64,000 nt of DNA from Pseudomonas sp. ADAK13 (GCF_012935715.1 NZ_CP052860.1:3224001-3288000); one strand, 5' to 3'. Counted from the stretch's first letter, positions 17,471 to 27,842 are shown. Notes: generated from the letters alone by a model not told the origin. Program-made: numbers and translations.

Positions 17471-19261
17471 ATGACAAGAACAACAATGCGCGCCATCTTC
17501 AGGCCACAGGCGCTGGCCGCTGCGGTTGCTTTGGGTTGCTGTGCCCAGGCGCAGGCTGTTTCATTCAACATCGGCGAGATCGAAGGGCAATTCGACTCCT
17601 CGCTGTCGGTCGGTGCCAGCTGGGGCATGCGCGACGCCGACAAAAAGCTGGTGGGCATTCCCAACGGCGGCACGGGGCAAGCCTCAACCGGTGATGACGG
17701 TCGCCTGAACTTCAAGAAGGGCGAGACGTTCTCCAAAATCTTCAAGGGCATCCACGACCTGGAGCTCAAGTACGGCGACAGCGGCGTGTTCGTGCGCGGC
17801 AAGTACTGGTACGACTTCGAACTGCAGGACGAAGACCGCGAATTCAAGCAGATCAGCAACAACCACCGCGACGAGGGCGCGCGCTCTTCCGGTTACGAGT
17901 TGCTGGATGCGTTCGTCTACCACAACTATTCCATCGGTGATTTGCCGGGCAACGTGCGTGTCGGCAAACAGGTGGTCAGCTGGGGCGAAAGTACGTTCAT
18001 CGGCAACTCCATCAACAGCATCAACCCGATTGACGTCTCAGCCTTTCGCCGGCCCGGTGCCGAGATCAAGGAAGGCCTGATTCCGGTCAACATGGTGTTT
18101 GCATCCCAGAGCCTCACCAACCAACTGAGCGTGGAAGGCTTCTACCAGTTGAACTGGGAAAACACCGTGGTGGATAACTGCGGCACCTTCTTCGGTAACG
18201 ACGTGGTGGCCCACGGTTGTAACGGTAACTACACCGTTGGCAGCCCGGCAATTGCACCGTTGCAACCCGTGGCGGCGGCGTTTGGCCAGGGCTTCCAGGT
18301 CACCAACGAAGGCGTGGTGGTTCAGCGTGCAAAAGACCGCGAGGCACGCGATGGCGGCCAGTTCGGGATGGCCTTGCGCTGGCTGGGCGATGACACGGAG
18401 TACGGCCTGTACTTCATGAACTATCACAGTCGCACGCCCACGGTCGGTACCATCACCGCCAACACCAACCTGGCAACCATTGGCCGCATCGTCAACGCGG
18501 CCAATGGTATCGCCCCGGGCTCCGGCTCCGGCCTGGCGCAAAGCACGATGCTCGGCCGTGGCCAGTATTACCTCGACTACCCGGAAAATATCCGCCTGTT
18601 CGGCGCCAGCTTTTCCACCACCTTGCCCACCGGCACGGCCTGGACCGGCGAAATCAGCTACCGCCCGAATGCGCCCGTACAGCTCAACACCACCGACCTG
18701 ACGCTGGCCCTGGTCAACCCGATTGCCGGGAACGCCGCCTCACCGATCAGCAGTTCCTTCGGTGCCGATAACGCTGGCTACCGCCGCAAGGAAATCACCC
18801 AGATCCAGAGCACCATGACCCAGTTCTTCGACCAGGTCCTGGGCGCTGAACGCCTGACGTTGGTGGGCGAAGCGGCCTTCGTGCATGTCGGCGGGCTGGA
18901 GGCGAAATCCAAGCTGCGTTACGGCCGCGATTCGGTCTACGGCCAATACGGCTTCGGCGGCGACACCGACGGTTTTGTCACGGCCAATTCCTGGGGTTAT
19001 CGCGCCCGGGCCATCCTCGATTACAACAACGTGTTTGCCGGGGTCAACCTCAAGCCCAACGTGTCGTGGTCCCAGGACGTCAGCGGCTACGGGCCCAACG
19101 GCCTGTTCAACGAAGGGGCCAAGGCCATCAGCGTGGGCGTGGATGCGGACTACCGCAACACCTACACCGCGAGCCTGAGCTACACCGACTTTTTTGGCGG
19201 GGACTACAACACCCTCACCGACCGCGACTTCATCGCCCTGAGTTTTGGCGTGAACTTCTGA
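17471..19261 (+). CDS. DUF1302 outer-membrane protein
   Basis: This 596-residue protein has a signal peptide (Arg-rich start, then ALAAAVALGCCAQAQA, cleavage at about 29) and ends in FGVNF, with the terminal Phe expected of outer-membrane barrels. The DUF1302 pattern includes FNIGEIEGQFDSSLSVGASWG, NVRVGKQVVSWGESTFIGNSINSINPIDVSAFRRPGAE and TLTDRDFIALSFGVNF. Members are thought to be porin-like channels for hydrophobic or aromatic substrates. A DUF1329 gene follows 26 bases later, the usual partner. The substrate is unknown. Confidence 0.92.
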   Translation: MTRTTMRAIFRPQALAAAVALGCCAQAQAVSFNIGEIEGQFDSSLSVGASWGMRDADKKLVGIPNGGTGQASTGDDGRLNFKKGETFSKIFKGIHDLELKYGDSGVFVRGKYWYDFELQDEDREFKQISNNHRDEGARSSGYELLDAFVYHNYSIGDLPGNVRVGKQVVSWGESTFIGNSINSINPIDVSAFRRPGAEIKEGLIPVNMVFASQSLTNQLSVEGFYQLNWENTVVDNCGTFFGNDVVAHGCNGNYTVGSPAIAPLQPVAAAFGQGFQVTNEGVVVQRAKDREARDGGQFGMALRWLGDDTEYGLYFMNYHSRTPTVGTITANTNLATIGRIVNAANGIAPGSGSGLAQSTMLGRGQYYLDYPENIRLFGASFSTTLPTGTAWTGEISYRPNAPVQLNTTDLTLALVNPIAGNAASPISSSFGADNAGYRRKEITQIQSTMTQFFDQVLGAERLTLVGEAAFVHVGGLEAKSKLRYGRDSVYGQYGFGGDTDGFVTANSWGYRARAILDYNNVFAGVNLKPNVSWSQDVSGYGPNGLFNEGAKAISVGVDADYRNTYTASLSYTDFFGGDYNTLTDRDFIALSFGVNF

Positions 19262-19287
19262 TTTGGCTTAAAGAAGGACAAGAGACT

Positions 19288-20655
19288 ATGCGCAAGATGA
19301 TTCTGCAATGCGGCGTATTGGCACTGAGCCTGTTGGCGGCCAACGTGATGGCCGCGGTGTCGCCGGAAGAAGCGGCCAAGCTGGGCACCACCCTGACCCC
19401 GGTAGGCGCCGAGAAGGCCGGCAACGCCGACGGTTCGATCCCTCCATGGACCGGCGGCATTCCGAAAAACGCCGGCGCAGTGGACAGCAAGGGCTTCCTC
19501 GCCGACCCGTTCGCCAATGAAAAACCGCTGTTCGTGATCACCGCGGCCACGGTCGACAAGTACAAGGACAAGCTCTCCGAAGGCCAGGTGGCGATGTTCA
19601 AGCGCTACCCCGAGACTTACAAAATCCCGGTCTACCCGACCCACCGCACGGTCAACCTGCCGCCGGAAATCTATGACTCGATCAAGCGCAGCGCGCTCAA
19701 CGTGCATGCGATCAACGACGGCAACGGCCTGGAGAATTTCACCGGCAATCGCTACTACGCCTTCCCGATTCCGAAGAACGGCGTGGAGGTGCTGTGGAAC
19801 CACATCACCCGTTACCACGGGGGCAACCTGCGGCGCATCATTACCCAGGCTACGCCGCAGACCAACGGGAGCTACACGCCGATCCGTTTCGAAGAAGAAG
19901 TGGCCGTGCCGCAACTGATCCCGGACATGGACCCGGTCAAGGGCGCCAACGTCCTGACCTTCTTCAAACAATCGGTGACTGCCCCGGCACGCCTGGCGGG
20001 CAACGTACTGCTGGTGCATGAAACCCTCGACCAGGTGAAGGAACCGCGCCTGGCCTGGGTGTACAACGCGGGCCAGCGTCGGGTGCGCCGTGCGCCGCAA
20101 GTGGCCTATGACGGTCCCGGCACCGCGGCCGACGGCCTGCGTACCTCGGACAACTTCGACATGTTCTCCGGCGCCCCCGATCGCTACGACTGGAAGCTGG
20201 TGGGCAAGAAGGAAATGTACATTCCCTACAACAGCTACAAGCTCGACTCGCCGACCCTCAAGTACGACGACATCATCAAGGCCGGGCACATCAACCAGGA
20301 TTTGACCCGCTACGAGCTGCACCGGGTCTGGGAAGTGATCGGTACCGTCAAGCCAAGCGAGCGGCACATCTACGCCAAGCGCCACATGTACATCGACGAA
20401 GACAGCTGGCAAGTCGCGCTGGTGGATCACTACGACGGTCGCGGCCAACTGTGGCGCGTCGCCGAAGGGCATGCGCAGTTCTACTATGACCACCAAGTGC
20501 CGGCCTACACCGTCGAGACCCTGTACGACATCATCGCCGGGCGCTACATCGCGCTGGGCATGAAGAACGAAGAGAAGAGCAGCTTCGTGTTCGGCTTTGC
20601 GGCCAAGGCGGCCGACTACACGCCGGCAGCCTTGCGCTCTGAAGGCGTGCGCTAA
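19288..20655 (+). CDS. DUF1329 family periplasmic/outer-membrane protein
   Basis: The 455-residue protein starts MRKMILQCGVLALSLLAANVMA, a signal peptide with likely cleavage after AMA, and contains the DUF1329 hallmarks EEAAKLGTTLTPVGAEKAGN, DGSIPPWTGGI, ITRYHGGNLRR, LAWVYNAGQRRVRRAP, DWKLVGKKEMYIPYNSYKL and YDGRGQLWRVAEGHAQF. The fold is LolB/LppX-like, suggesting lipid handling between membranes. It follows the DUF1302 gene in an operon. The frame opens further upstream inside the DUF1302 gene, which is an overlap artefact. Confidence 0.92.
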   Translation: MRKMILQCGVLALSLLAANVMAAVSPEEAAKLGTTLTPVGAEKAGNADGSIPPWTGGIPKNAGAVDSKGFLADPFANEKPLFVITAATVDKYKDKLSEGQVAMFKRYPETYKIPVYPTHRTVNLPPEIYDSIKRSALNVHAINDGNGLENFTGNRYYAFPIPKNGVEVLWNHITRYHGGNLRRIITQATPQTNGSYTPIRFEEEVAVPQLIPDMDPVKGANVLTFFKQSVTAPARLAGNVLLVHETLDQVKEPRLAWVYNAGQRRVRRAPQVAYDGPGTAADGLRTSDNFDMFSGAPDRYDWKLVGKKEMYIPYNSYKLDSPTLKYDDIIKAGHINQDLTRYELHRVWEVIGTVKPSERHIYAKRHMYIDEDSWQVALVDHYDGRGQLWRVAEGHAQFYYDHQVPAYTVETLYDIIAGRYIALGMKNEEKSSFVFGFAAKAADYTPAALRSEGVR

Positions 20656-20679
20656 AAGCTGATTGAGATGCGCTCAAAC

Positions 20680-20768
20680 TGTGGGAGCGGGCTTGCCTGC
20701 GATAGCGGTGTATCAGTAACAGATACCTGACCTGACACACCGCTATCGCAGGCAAGCCAGCTCCCACA
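20680..20768. repeat. REPIN
   Basis: Inverted REP units, tgtgggagcgggcttgcctg on the left and the agctcccaca version on the right, around a spacer with gtatcagtaacagatacctg. It directly follows the DUF1329 stop. Confidence 0.85.
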
Positions 20769-20797
20769 CGGGAACGCATTTCAACGCTGAGTCTCAT

Positions 20798-20829
20798 GCC
20801 GGGTGGCCGTTTGCGCTCCCGGCTTTTTT
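20798..20829 (+). terminator. Terminator after the DUF1302-DUF1329 operon
   Basis: The arms gccggg and cccggc enclose a 14-base loop and are followed by six T. Confidence 0.65.
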
Positions 20830-20880
20830 ATGCCCGGCAATCAGCCTGCTGAATACTCCTCAACAACCGCCAACCACAGG

Positions 20881-20893
20881 ACTAGGGTAGGGG
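20881..20893 (+). promoter_or_regulatory. Motif ACTAGGGTAGGGG upstream of the LuxR gene
   Basis: It repeats the motif seen at 17431-17442 upstream of the DUF1302 gene (10 of 12 matching bases), and lies 37 bases before the start codon. Confidence 0.4.
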
Positions 20894-20929
20894 GCACGCC
20901 GCCTAATAATAAAAAACAGGGACGCAGTA

Positions 20930-23419
20930 ATGACCGCCATGACCCGTTGTCTGGATCGTCCTGGATTCATGCCACGCTTGTCGCCCCATCACCTGTTGCG
21001 CCCACGCCTGGCCGGGCCATTGCTCAGCGCTCCCGCGCGGGTGAAGTTGCTCTGCGCCCCGGCTGGCAGTGGCAAGAGTGCGCTGCTCGCCGAGTGCGCG
21101 TTGCAAGCGCCTGCGGATTGCCAGGTGCATTGGTTGCCGTTGAACGGCGCGGCCCTGGATTTATGTCAGCGCCTGGCCCAAAGCCTCGGCCTCGATTTTG
21201 TCGATGAACCCACGCTGCTGCTGGCCCTGAACCGCTGGCAAGCACCTGCCTGGCTGTTTCTCGATGACTTTTGCCGGGCGCCGGCGCCTGAACTGGATGC
21301 GTTACTCGATCGCATCCTGGCGGCCAGCAGTCCCGTTTTAACCTGGTGGATCGGCGCGCGGCGGCGCCCGGCGTGTAACTGGCCCCGGCTGTTGCTCGAC
21401 GATGAACTGTGGGAATGCAGCGCGGCCGAGTTGGCGTTTGACCACACCGAGCTCCAGCACCTGGCCGGGCCCCGCGCCGACAAGGTGCTGGCGTTCAGCG
21501 CCGGCTGGTGCGCCGGTGTGCGTATCGCCTTGCTTGAAAGCGACGGGCACCCCGACAAAACCTTGCTCGACTACCTGCAACACGAGCTGTTCAGTGGCCT
21601 GGCCCCGGAACTGGCCGAAGCCTGGCGCGTGCTTGCGCACCTGCCACGTTTCAACCCGAGCCTGTGCGACCACCTGTTCGGTTTTGGCGACGGGGGCGCC
21701 TACCTGCGTGACTTGCAGACGTTGGGCGCCTTTATCGAGCCCTGGGAAGACGCCACCGACTGGCTGCAAATTTTCCCGCCGCTGGCGCAACTGCTGCGCG
21801 ACGAACCCTGGCCGGCCAAGCGCTCCTGGCACCGTCGCGCCTGCCAATGGTTTACCGCCGCCGAGGACTGGCAGGCGGCGTTTGAACAGGCGCTGCTGGC
21901 CGAAGAGTACGAAGTGGCCGTGAGCCTGTTGCAGCATTTCAGTTTCGAAGACCTGTTCCGCCAGCAAAACGCCGTGCTCTTGTTGCGCCTGCATGAGCAA
22001 CATGGCGATGAATTGATGCTGGGTTCGGCGCAACTGGTGGGCTTGGTGACGGCGGCGTTGTTGTTTGCCGGGCGCTTCGATCAGGCGGCGTTGTGCATCG
22101 ATCAACTGGCACGTTTCACCCCGCAACCGACCGCGCACCTGCAGCGCTACCTGTTGGCCCGCTGGCAGGCGCAATGGGGTTGGCTGCTGCATCTGGGCGG
22201 CGAAGCTGTGCGGGCCCGCGAGCATTTTCTCGAAGCCCTGCAAGACTTGCCCGAGAGCGCCTGGACCTCGCGCCTGATGTGCCTGTCGGGCTTGACCCAG
22301 CAGGCTCTGCTGCGTGGCGAACTGGACGTGGCCCAGGCGCTGAACCGCGAGGCATTGTGCCTGGCGCGGTCCCATGGCTCATTGCTGCTGGAGGCGTTGC
22401 TGGAGCTGGATCATGCGCAGTTGCTGGAGCAACGTGGCGCACCCTATCGGGCCCAGAGCCTGTTGGAAAACGTGCAACGGATGCTGGTGCAACAGCGGCT
22501 CAAGGCCGGGCCGTTGGTAGGCCGGATTTCGTTGCGACGTGGTCACTTGGCCCTGCGCCAGGGGCACGATGCGGTGGCCGCCGAATGCTTCGAATCCGGC
22601 CTGGGCATGTGCCTGCACAGCCAGGACAAACGCGTGCTCTATGGCTACCTCGGCCTGGCGTTATTGGCGGCCAACAAGGGCGATTACGCCGAGGCCTTTA
22701 TCCAGTTGCGGGACGCCGAGCGCCTGATGCAACAACGCCAGGTGCCCGACACCGTGTACCGCGCTGTGCTGCTATTGCTCAGCGGGCATTTCTGGCTGCA
22801 ACAGGGCCGCGCCGAGCTGACCCTGGAAGCAGTGACCCGCGTGCTGCGCCACTACCGAGGGCCCAAGGCCAAACAGGCGCCGCCGGCCACCCTTGAATTG
22901 ATCCCGCGCCTTGAGTATTTGCAGGTGTTGGCCGAAGTGAAATTGCGCCGCGCCGAAGAACCCGTCGCCCGCCTGAGCGCGTTACTGGAGACCGCCCGGC
23001 AGCGGGGCATGCTGTGCCTGGAGGCGGAGTTGCAGTTGGTGCTGGGGGAAGTGGCCTGGCAAGTCGGTGATCGACCGTTGGCCGTGCGCTCGCTGGAAGC
23101 CGGGTTGGAACTCGCGGGGCGTTGCCAGGTGCAGCAGGCGATTCGCGAGTTGCGGCTCAGGCAACCGGGGTTGTTGAGCGCGTTGGGGCTGGAGCCGCAG
23201 GAATGCCCGGCGGCGGCGGGGGAAAATCCCCTTAGCCAGCGTGAGCTTGAGGTGCTGCAGTTGATTGCCCAGGGCAATTCCAATCTGGAAATTGCCGGCC
23301 AATTGTTTATCTCGCTGCACACGGTGAAGACCCATGCGCGGCGCATTCACAGCAAGTTGGGCGTAGAGCGGCGCACCCAGGCAGTGGCCAAGGCCAAGAC
23401 GCTGGGATTGATGGCTTGA
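20930..23419 (+). CDS. MalT-like LuxR-family transcriptional activator (LAL type)
   Basis: This 829-residue protein has an N-terminal P-loop ATPase (Walker [12 protein letters not shown], 43-53), a long helical TPR-like middle (about 300-740) and a C-terminal LuxR helix-turn-helix (about 765-829: [45 protein letters not shown]). This is the MalT/LAL architecture, in which a ligand and ATP drive oligomerisation and activation. It is the gene after the DUF1302-DUF1329 operon and a shared upstream motif suggests it controls both that operon and itself. An ATG at 20939 is an alternative start. The ligand is unknown. Confidence 0.93.
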   Translation: MTAMTRCLDRPGFMPRLSPHHLLRPRLAGPLLSAPARVKLLCAPAGSGKSALLAECALQAPADCQVHWLPLNGAALDLCQRLAQSLGLDFVDEPTLLLALNRWQAPAWLFLDDFCRAPAPELDALLDRILAASSPVLTWWIGARRRPACNWPRLLLDDELWECSAAELAFDHTELQHLAGPRADKVLAFSAGWCAGVRIALLESDGHPDKTLLDYLQHELFSGLAPELAEAWRVLAHLPRFNPSLCDHLFGFGDGGAYLRDLQTLGAFIEPWEDATDWLQIFPPLAQLLRDEPWPAKRSWHRRACQWFTAAEDWQAAFEQALLAEEYEVAVSLLQHFSFEDLFRQQNAVLLLRLHEQHGDELMLGSAQLVGLVTAALLFAGRFDQAALCIDQLARFTPQPTAHLQRYLLARWQAQWGWLLHLGGEAVRAREHFLEALQDLPESAWTSRLMCLSGLTQQALLRGELDVAQALNREALCLARSHGSLLLEALLELDHAQLLEQRGAPYRAQSLLENVQRMLVQQRLKAGPLVGRISLRRGHLALRQGHDAVAAECFESGLGMCLHSQDKRVLYGYLGLALLAANKGDYAEAFIQLRDAERLMQQRQVPDTVYRAVLLLLSGHFWLQQGRAELTLEAVTRVLRHYRGPKAKQAPPATLELIPRLEYLQVLAEVKLRRAEEPVARLSALLETARQRGMLCLEAELQLVLGEVAWQVGDRPLAVRSLEAGLELAGRCQVQQAIRELRLRQPGLLSALGLEPQECPAAAGENPLSQRELEVLQLIAQGNSNLEIAGQLFISLHTVKTHARRIHSKLGVERRTQAVAKAKTLGLMA

Positions 23420-23448
23420 ACTCTAATCTCGAAATCAACGCAGGCTAA

Positions 23449-23538
23449 TGTGGGAGCCGGGCTTGCCCGCGATGACGGTGTGTCAGTGGCAGATAGCTAA
23501 CCTGATGCACCGCTATCGCAGGCAAGCCAGCTCCCACA
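23449..23538. repeat. REPIN
   Basis: Inverted REP units tgtgggagccgggcttgccc / agctcccaca flank a spacer with gatagctaacctga. It separates the converging LuxR and hmgR genes. Confidence 0.85.
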
Positions 23539-23554
23539 GTTGAACGGCGTTGTG

Positions 23555-24355
23555 TCAGGGAAGCTGATAACCCATGCGCCAACTCACCGCCTGGGTCGCC
23601 GCCAACAAACGCTTCGCCGCCGGCCCGTCTTCATCGGCATGGAACAACGACGTCGGCCCCACCACGGTCAACACCGCCGCCACTTGCCCGACCGCGTTAA
23701 ACACCGGCGCCGACAACGCGTCCACGCCGGGCATCAGCAAACCGTGCACAAAATGCAGGCCGCGCTGGCGGATCTGCGCGCAGGTGGTGGCGTACGCCTG
23801 GTCATCCGCCAACGCATGGGCGACGCCCGCCTGAATCTCCCGCTCACGCAACTCCACGGTTTCCCGCGACGGCAGGAAGGCGCTGAACACCAAGCCGGTG
23901 GACGAACTGAGCAACGGCAACACCGACCCCAATTGCGTGACTACCGTCACCGCGCGCACTGCCGGCTCGATATGCACCACCGTTGCGCCCTGGTTGCCCC
24001 AGACGGCCAGGAAGCAGGTTTCATTCAGTTCATCCCGCAGTTCCGCCAGGGGCAGGGCGGCGACTTTCAGCACGTCCATGCTGCCCAGCGCGGCCAGCCC
24101 CACACGCAAGGCTTCGCGGCCCAGCCCGTAATGGTTGGTGGCGGTGTTCTGTTCGGCAAAGCCTGAGGCAATCAGCGCCTGCAAGTAGCGGTGGACCTTG
24201 CTCGCCGGCATTTGCACATGCTCGGCCAGGCGCGACAACGAGGTGGCCGGCGACATTTCAGCCAGGGCCTTGAGGATGTCGGTGCCCACTTCAGCCGAGC
24301 GGACTTTCTGTTTACCGGTGTCGCGGGGAGCGGGCGGCTTTTCCATGGAGGGCAT
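23555..24355 (-). CDS. hmgR: IclR-family repressor of homogentisate genes
   Basis: This 266-residue IclR regulator has a winged helix-turn-helix at about 18-75 (VGTDILKALAEMSPATSLSRLAEHVQMPASKVHRYLQALIASGF) and an effector domain (about 85-255) that in HmgR binds homogentisate. It is divergent from hmgA with 110 bases between starts, as in P. putida, where HmgR represses hmgABC until homogentisate appears. The start at 24355 (9 bases upstream of an alternative at 24346) has a weak GGA. Confidence 0.9.
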   Translation of the reverse strand: MPSMEKPPAPRDTGKQKVRSAEVGTDILKALAEMSPATSLSRLAEHVQMPASKVHRYLQALIASGFAEQNTATNHYGLGREALRVGLAALGSMDVLKVAALPLAELRDELNETCFLAVWGNQGATVVHIEPAVRAVTVVTQLGSVLPLLSSSTGLVFSAFLPSRETVELREREIQAGVAHALADDQAYATTCAQIRQRGLHFVHGLLMPGVDALSAPVFNAVGQVAAVLTVVGPTSLFHADEDGPAAKRLLAATQAVSWRMGYQLP

Positions 24356-24387
24356 GAATCCGAAAGACGAATGGGCGTCTTTATAGC

Positions 24388-24434
24388 TTGACGGTCAACA
24401 GGTATCAAATTACGTTATGCGTAACTGGATTACG
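24388..24434 (+). promoter_or_regulatory. hmgA promoter with probable HmgR operator
   Basis: A -35 candidate TTGACG (24388-24393) is followed 17 bases later by TACGTT (24411-24416). The inverted repeat ttacg-ttatg-cgtaa (24410-24424) overlaps the -10 region, and a third ttacg half-site lies at 24430-24434. An IclR repressor bound here would block the polymerase. The element calls are by eye. Confidence 0.55.
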
Positions 24435-24465
24435 ATAAAAACAACTTCCGCTCAGAGGATGATCC

Positions 24466-25749
24466 ATGACCCTCGAATACCAATCGGGTTTTGGCAATGA
24501 ATTTGCCACTGAAGCCTTGCCCGGTGCATTGCCCGTCGGCCAGAACGCCCCGCAAAAAGCGCCCTACGGGCTGTACACCGAACTCTTCTCCGGCACCGCC
24601 TTCACGATGGCCCGCAGCGAAGCCCGGCGCACCTGGCTGTATCGTATCCAGCCGTCGGCCAATCACCCGGCGTTCGTCAAGCTGGAGCGGCAACTGGCCG
24701 GTGGCCCGCTGGGCGCCGTGACGCCCAATCGCTTGCGCTGGAACCCGCTGGATATTCCGGATGAGCCGACAGACTTCATCGACGGGCTTGTCGGCATGGT
24801 CGCCAACGCCGGGTCGGAAAAAACCTCAGGCATCAGTATCTACACCTACCGCGCCAACCGCTCCATGGACCGCGTGTTCTTCAACGCCGACGGCGAACTG
24901 TTGATCGTTCCCGAGCAGGGCCGCCTGCGCATCGCCACTGAACTGGGCGTGCTGGACGTGGAGCCGCTGGAAATTGTCGTGCTGCCACGCGGCCTGAAAT
25001 TCCGCATCGAGCTGCTGGATACCCAGGCCCGCGGCTACGTCGCCGAAAACCACGGCGCACCGCTGCGCCTGCCGGACCTCGGCCCGATCGGCAGCAATGG
25101 CCTGGCCAACCCACGGGATTTCCTCACGCCCGTCGCCCATTACGAAGACCTCAAGCAACCGACCACACTGGTGCAGAAATTCCTCGGCGAACTGTGGGGC
25201 TGCGAGCTGGATCATTCACCGCTGAACGTGGTGGCGTGGCACGGTAACAACGTGCCGTACAAATATGACCTGCGCCGCTTCAACACCATTGGCACCGTGA
25301 GTTTCGATCACCCCGACCCGTCGATCTTCACCGTATTGACCTCGCCCACCAGCGTGCACGGCCTGGCCAACCTCGACTTCGTGATTTTCCCGCCCCGCTG
25401 GATGGTCGCCGAAAACACCTTCCGGCCACCGTGGTTCCACCGCAACCTGATGAACGAATACATGGGCCTGATCCAGGGCGCCTACGACGCCAAGGCCGAA
25501 GGCTTCCTGCCCGGCGGCGCGTCGCTGCACAGTTGCATGAGCGCCCATGGCCCGGATGGCGAGACCTGCACCAAGGCCATCAACGCGACGCTTGAACCCC
25601 ACAAGATTGATAACACCATGGCGTTCATGTTCGAGACCAGCCAGGTGCTGCGTCCTACACAGTTCGCGCTGGAATGCCCGCAACTGCAACCTTCCTACGA
25701 CGCTTGCTGGGCCTCGCTGCCTGCAACCTTCAACCCGAATCGGAGATAA
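24466..25749 (+). CDS. hmgA: Homogentisate 1,2-dioxygenase
   Basis: This 427-residue Fe(II) dioxygenase opens the ring of homogentisate to maleylacetoacetate, the central step of tyrosine and phenylalanine breakdown. It starts [23 protein letters not shown] like other HmgA proteins, and carries the iron-site region [26 protein letters not shown] (Glu and His) and [14 protein letters not shown] (His). It is the first gene of the hmgA-fahA-maiA operon, 3 bases from the next start. Confidence 0.97.
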   Translation: MTLEYQSGFGNEFATEALPGALPVGQNAPQKAPYGLYTELFSGTAFTMARSEARRTWLYRIQPSANHPAFVKLERQLAGGPLGAVTPNRLRWNPLDIPDEPTDFIDGLVGMVANAGSEKTSGISIYTYRANRSMDRVFFNADGELLIVPEQGRLRIATELGVLDVEPLEIVVLPRGLKFRIELLDTQARGYVAENHGAPLRLPDLGPIGSNGLANPRDFLTPVAHYEDLKQPTTLVQKFLGELWGCELDHSPLNVVAWHGNNVPYKYDLRRFNTIGTVSFDHPDPSIFTVLTSPTSVHGLANLDFVIFPPRWMVAENTFRPPWFHRNLMNEYMGLIQGAYDAKAEGFLPGGASLHSCMSAHGPDGETCTKAINATLEPHKIDNTMAFMFETSQVLRPTQFALECPQLQPSYDACWASLPATFNPNRR

Positions 25750-25752
25750 CCC

Positions 25753-27039
25753 ATGACTCAGCCTAATCTCACCCGCAGTTGGGTGGCCTCCGCCAACGGT
25801 CACCGGGATTTCCCGCTGCAAAACCTGCCGCTGGGTGTGTTCAGCCTCAACGGTTCGGCACCGCGCAGTGGCGTGGCGATTGGCGAGCAGATTCTTGATC
25901 TGCAGGCCGCTGTGGAATGCTTTGAGGGCGAAGCCCGGCGTGCCGTTGAAGCCACTGCTGGCGGTCAACTGAATGCGTTTTTCGAACTCGGCCGTGGCCC
26001 GCGCGTGGCCCTGCGTGAGCGCCTGTTGGAACTGCTGGCAGAAGGCAGCAGCCTGCAAGGCAAACTGGAAAGTGCGCTGCACCTGGCGGCCGATTGCGAG
26101 ATGCACCTGCCAGCCAAAATCAACGATTACACCGACTTCTACGTGGGCATCGAGCACGCGCAAAACGTCGGCAAACTGTTCCGTCCCGACAACCCGCTGC
26201 TGCCCAACTACAAGTACGTGCCGATCGGCTACCACGGGCGCGCGTCGACGATTCGCCCGTCGGGCAGCGACGTCCGCCGCCCGAAAGGCCAGACCCTGCC
26301 AGCCGGTCAAACCGAGCCGACCTTCGGCCCCTGCGCCCGCCTGGATTACGAACTGGAACTGGGCATCTGGATCGGCCAGGGCAATGCCATGGGCGACTCG
26401 ATTGCCATCGGCGACGCCGCTGATCACATCGCCGGTTTCTGCCTGCTCAACGACTGGTCGGCGCGGGATATCCAGGCCTGGGAATACCAGCCGCTGGGCC
26501 CGTTCCTGTCCAAGAGTTTTATCACCAGCATTTCACCTTGGGTGGTGACGGCTGAAGCCCTGGAGCCGTTCCGCAAGGCACAACCGGCGCGCCCTGAAGG
26601 CGACCCGCAACCGCTGCCCTACCTGCTGGACAAGCGCGACCAGGCTGCCGGTGGTTTTGATATCGAACTGGAAGTGCTGCTGACCACCGCCTCGATGCGT
26701 GAGCAGAACCTGCCGGCCCATCGCCTGACCCTCAGCAACACCCAACACATGTACTGGACCGTGGCGCAAATGGTGGCGCACCACAGCGTCAACGGCTGCC
26801 AGTTGCAGGCCGGCGACCTGTTTGGTTCGGGCACCTTGTCGGGGCCAGAGGCGGGTCAGTTTGGCAGCCTGCTGGAGATCACCGAAGGCGGTAAAAAACC
26901 GATCGAGCTGGCCTCCGGTGAAGTGCGTAAATTCCTCGAAGACGGCGACGAAATCATCCTGCGTGCCCGCTGCACCCGCGACGGGTTTGCCTCCATCGGC
27001 TTCGGCGAATGCCGGGGCACCGTGGTCGCGGCGCGCTGA
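25753..27039 (+). CDS. fahA: Fumarylacetoacetase
   Basis: This 428-residue enzyme (hmgB in Pseudomonas literature) splits fumarylacetoacetate into fumarate and acetoacetate. The SH3-like N-terminal domain is followed by the FAH catalytic fold with the metal-site acids in DYTDFYVGIEHAQNVG and LDYELELGIWIG, then FCLLNDWSARDIQAWEYQPLGPFLSKSF and GCQLQAGDLFGSGTLSGPE. Length and order fit the family. It is the second gene of the operon. Confidence 0.96.
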   Translation: MTQPNLTRSWVASANGHRDFPLQNLPLGVFSLNGSAPRSGVAIGEQILDLQAAVECFEGEARRAVEATAGGQLNAFFELGRGPRVALRERLLELLAEGSSLQGKLESALHLAADCEMHLPAKINDYTDFYVGIEHAQNVGKLFRPDNPLLPNYKYVPIGYHGRASTIRPSGSDVRRPKGQTLPAGQTEPTFGPCARLDYELELGIWIGQGNAMGDSIAIGDAADHIAGFCLLNDWSARDIQAWEYQPLGPFLSKSFITSISPWVVTAEALEPFRKAQPARPEGDPQPLPYLLDKRDQAAGGFDIELEVLLTTASMREQNLPAHRLTLSNTQHMYWTVAQMVAHHSVNGCQLQAGDLFGSGTLSGPEAGQFGSLLEITEGGKKPIELASGEVRKFLEDGDEIILRARCTRDGFASIGFGECRGTVVAAR

Positions 27040-27051
27040 GAGGGCAGGGCC

Positions 27052-27696
27052 ATGGAACTCTATACCTACTACCGCTCCACTTCGTCGTACCGGGTGCGCA
27101 TCGCGTTGGCCTTGAAGGGCCTGGATTTCACCGCGGTGCCGGTCAACCTGCTGGTGCCCAAGGGCGGCGCCAATCACCAGCCGGAGTACCTGGCGATCAA
27201 CCCCCAGGGTCGCGTGCCGGCCTTGCGTACCGATGACGGCGATGTGCTGATTCAGTCGCCGGCGATCATCGAGTACCTGGAGGAACGTTATCCACAGGTG
27301 CCGCTGCTTTCCAGGGACCTGGCGACCCGTGCCCATGAGCGCGCGGTGGCGTCGATTATCGGTTGCGACATTCATCCGCTGCACAACTCCAGCACCCAGA
27401 ACTTGCTCAAGCAATGGGGGCACGATGAAGCGCAGGTGCTGGAGTGGATCGGGCACTGGATCAGCCAGGGCCTGGCGGCGGTGGAGCAGTTGATCGGTGA
27501 TCAGGGCTATTGCTTTGGCGACCAGCCGGGGATGGCGGATACGTTTTTGATTCCGCAGTTGTATGCGGCGGAGCGGTTCAAGGTGTCGTTGGCGGCGTAT
27601 CCGCGCATTCAGCGGGTGGCGGCCTTGGCGGCGCAGCATCCGGCGTTCATGCAGGCACATCCGGCGAATCAACCCGATACCCCTGACACGCCATAA
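27052..27696 (+). CDS. maiA: Maleylacetoacetate isomerase (zeta-class GST)
   Basis: This 214-residue glutathione-dependent isomerase (hmgC) converts maleylacetoacetate to fumarylacetoacetate. It starts MELYTYYRSTSSYRVRIALALKGL, the zeta-GST active-site motif (Ser-Ser pair with Arg), and has the cis-Pro in GRVPALRTDD and the QSPAIIEYLEERYP glutathione contact. It is the third gene, 12 bases after fahA. The last 40 or so codons shift to G/T-ending codons just before a REPIN, as in the hydrolase gene near 15 kb. Confidence 0.94.
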   Translation: MELYTYYRSTSSYRVRIALALKGLDFTAVPVNLLVPKGGANHQPEYLAINPQGRVPALRTDDGDVLIQSPAIIEYLEERYPQVPLLSRDLATRAHERAVASIIGCDIHPLHNSSTQNLLKQWGHDEAQVLEWIGHWISQGLAAVEQLIGDQGYCFGDQPGMADTFLIPQLYAAERFKVSLAAYPRIQRVAALAAQHPAFMQAHPANQPDTPDTP

Positions 27697-27701
27697 ATCA
27701 A

Positions 27702-27790
27702 TGTGGGAGCTGGCTTGCCTGCGATAGCGATGTGTCAGGTTAGGTATCTGTTACTGATACACCGCCATCGCAGGCAAGCCAGCTCCCACA
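27702..27790. repeat. REPIN
   Basis: Inverted units tgtgggagctggcttgcctg / agctcccaca enclose the spacer gtgtcaggttaggtatctgttactgatacacc. It separates maiA from the transporter gene. Confidence 0.85.
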
Positions 27791-27842
27791 GTTGATCTAC
27801 AGCGTGTCCAAAAAAATATAAAAACAACACAGGTCCCTTGCG

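Noticed and set aside
17289..17486. A 65-codon minus-strand frame ending in MDEGLSGGWMKR, considered as the gene behind the orphan terminator.
   Set aside because: It overlaps the DUF1302 start, has no clear ribosome site and is low in complexity; an RNA is more likely.
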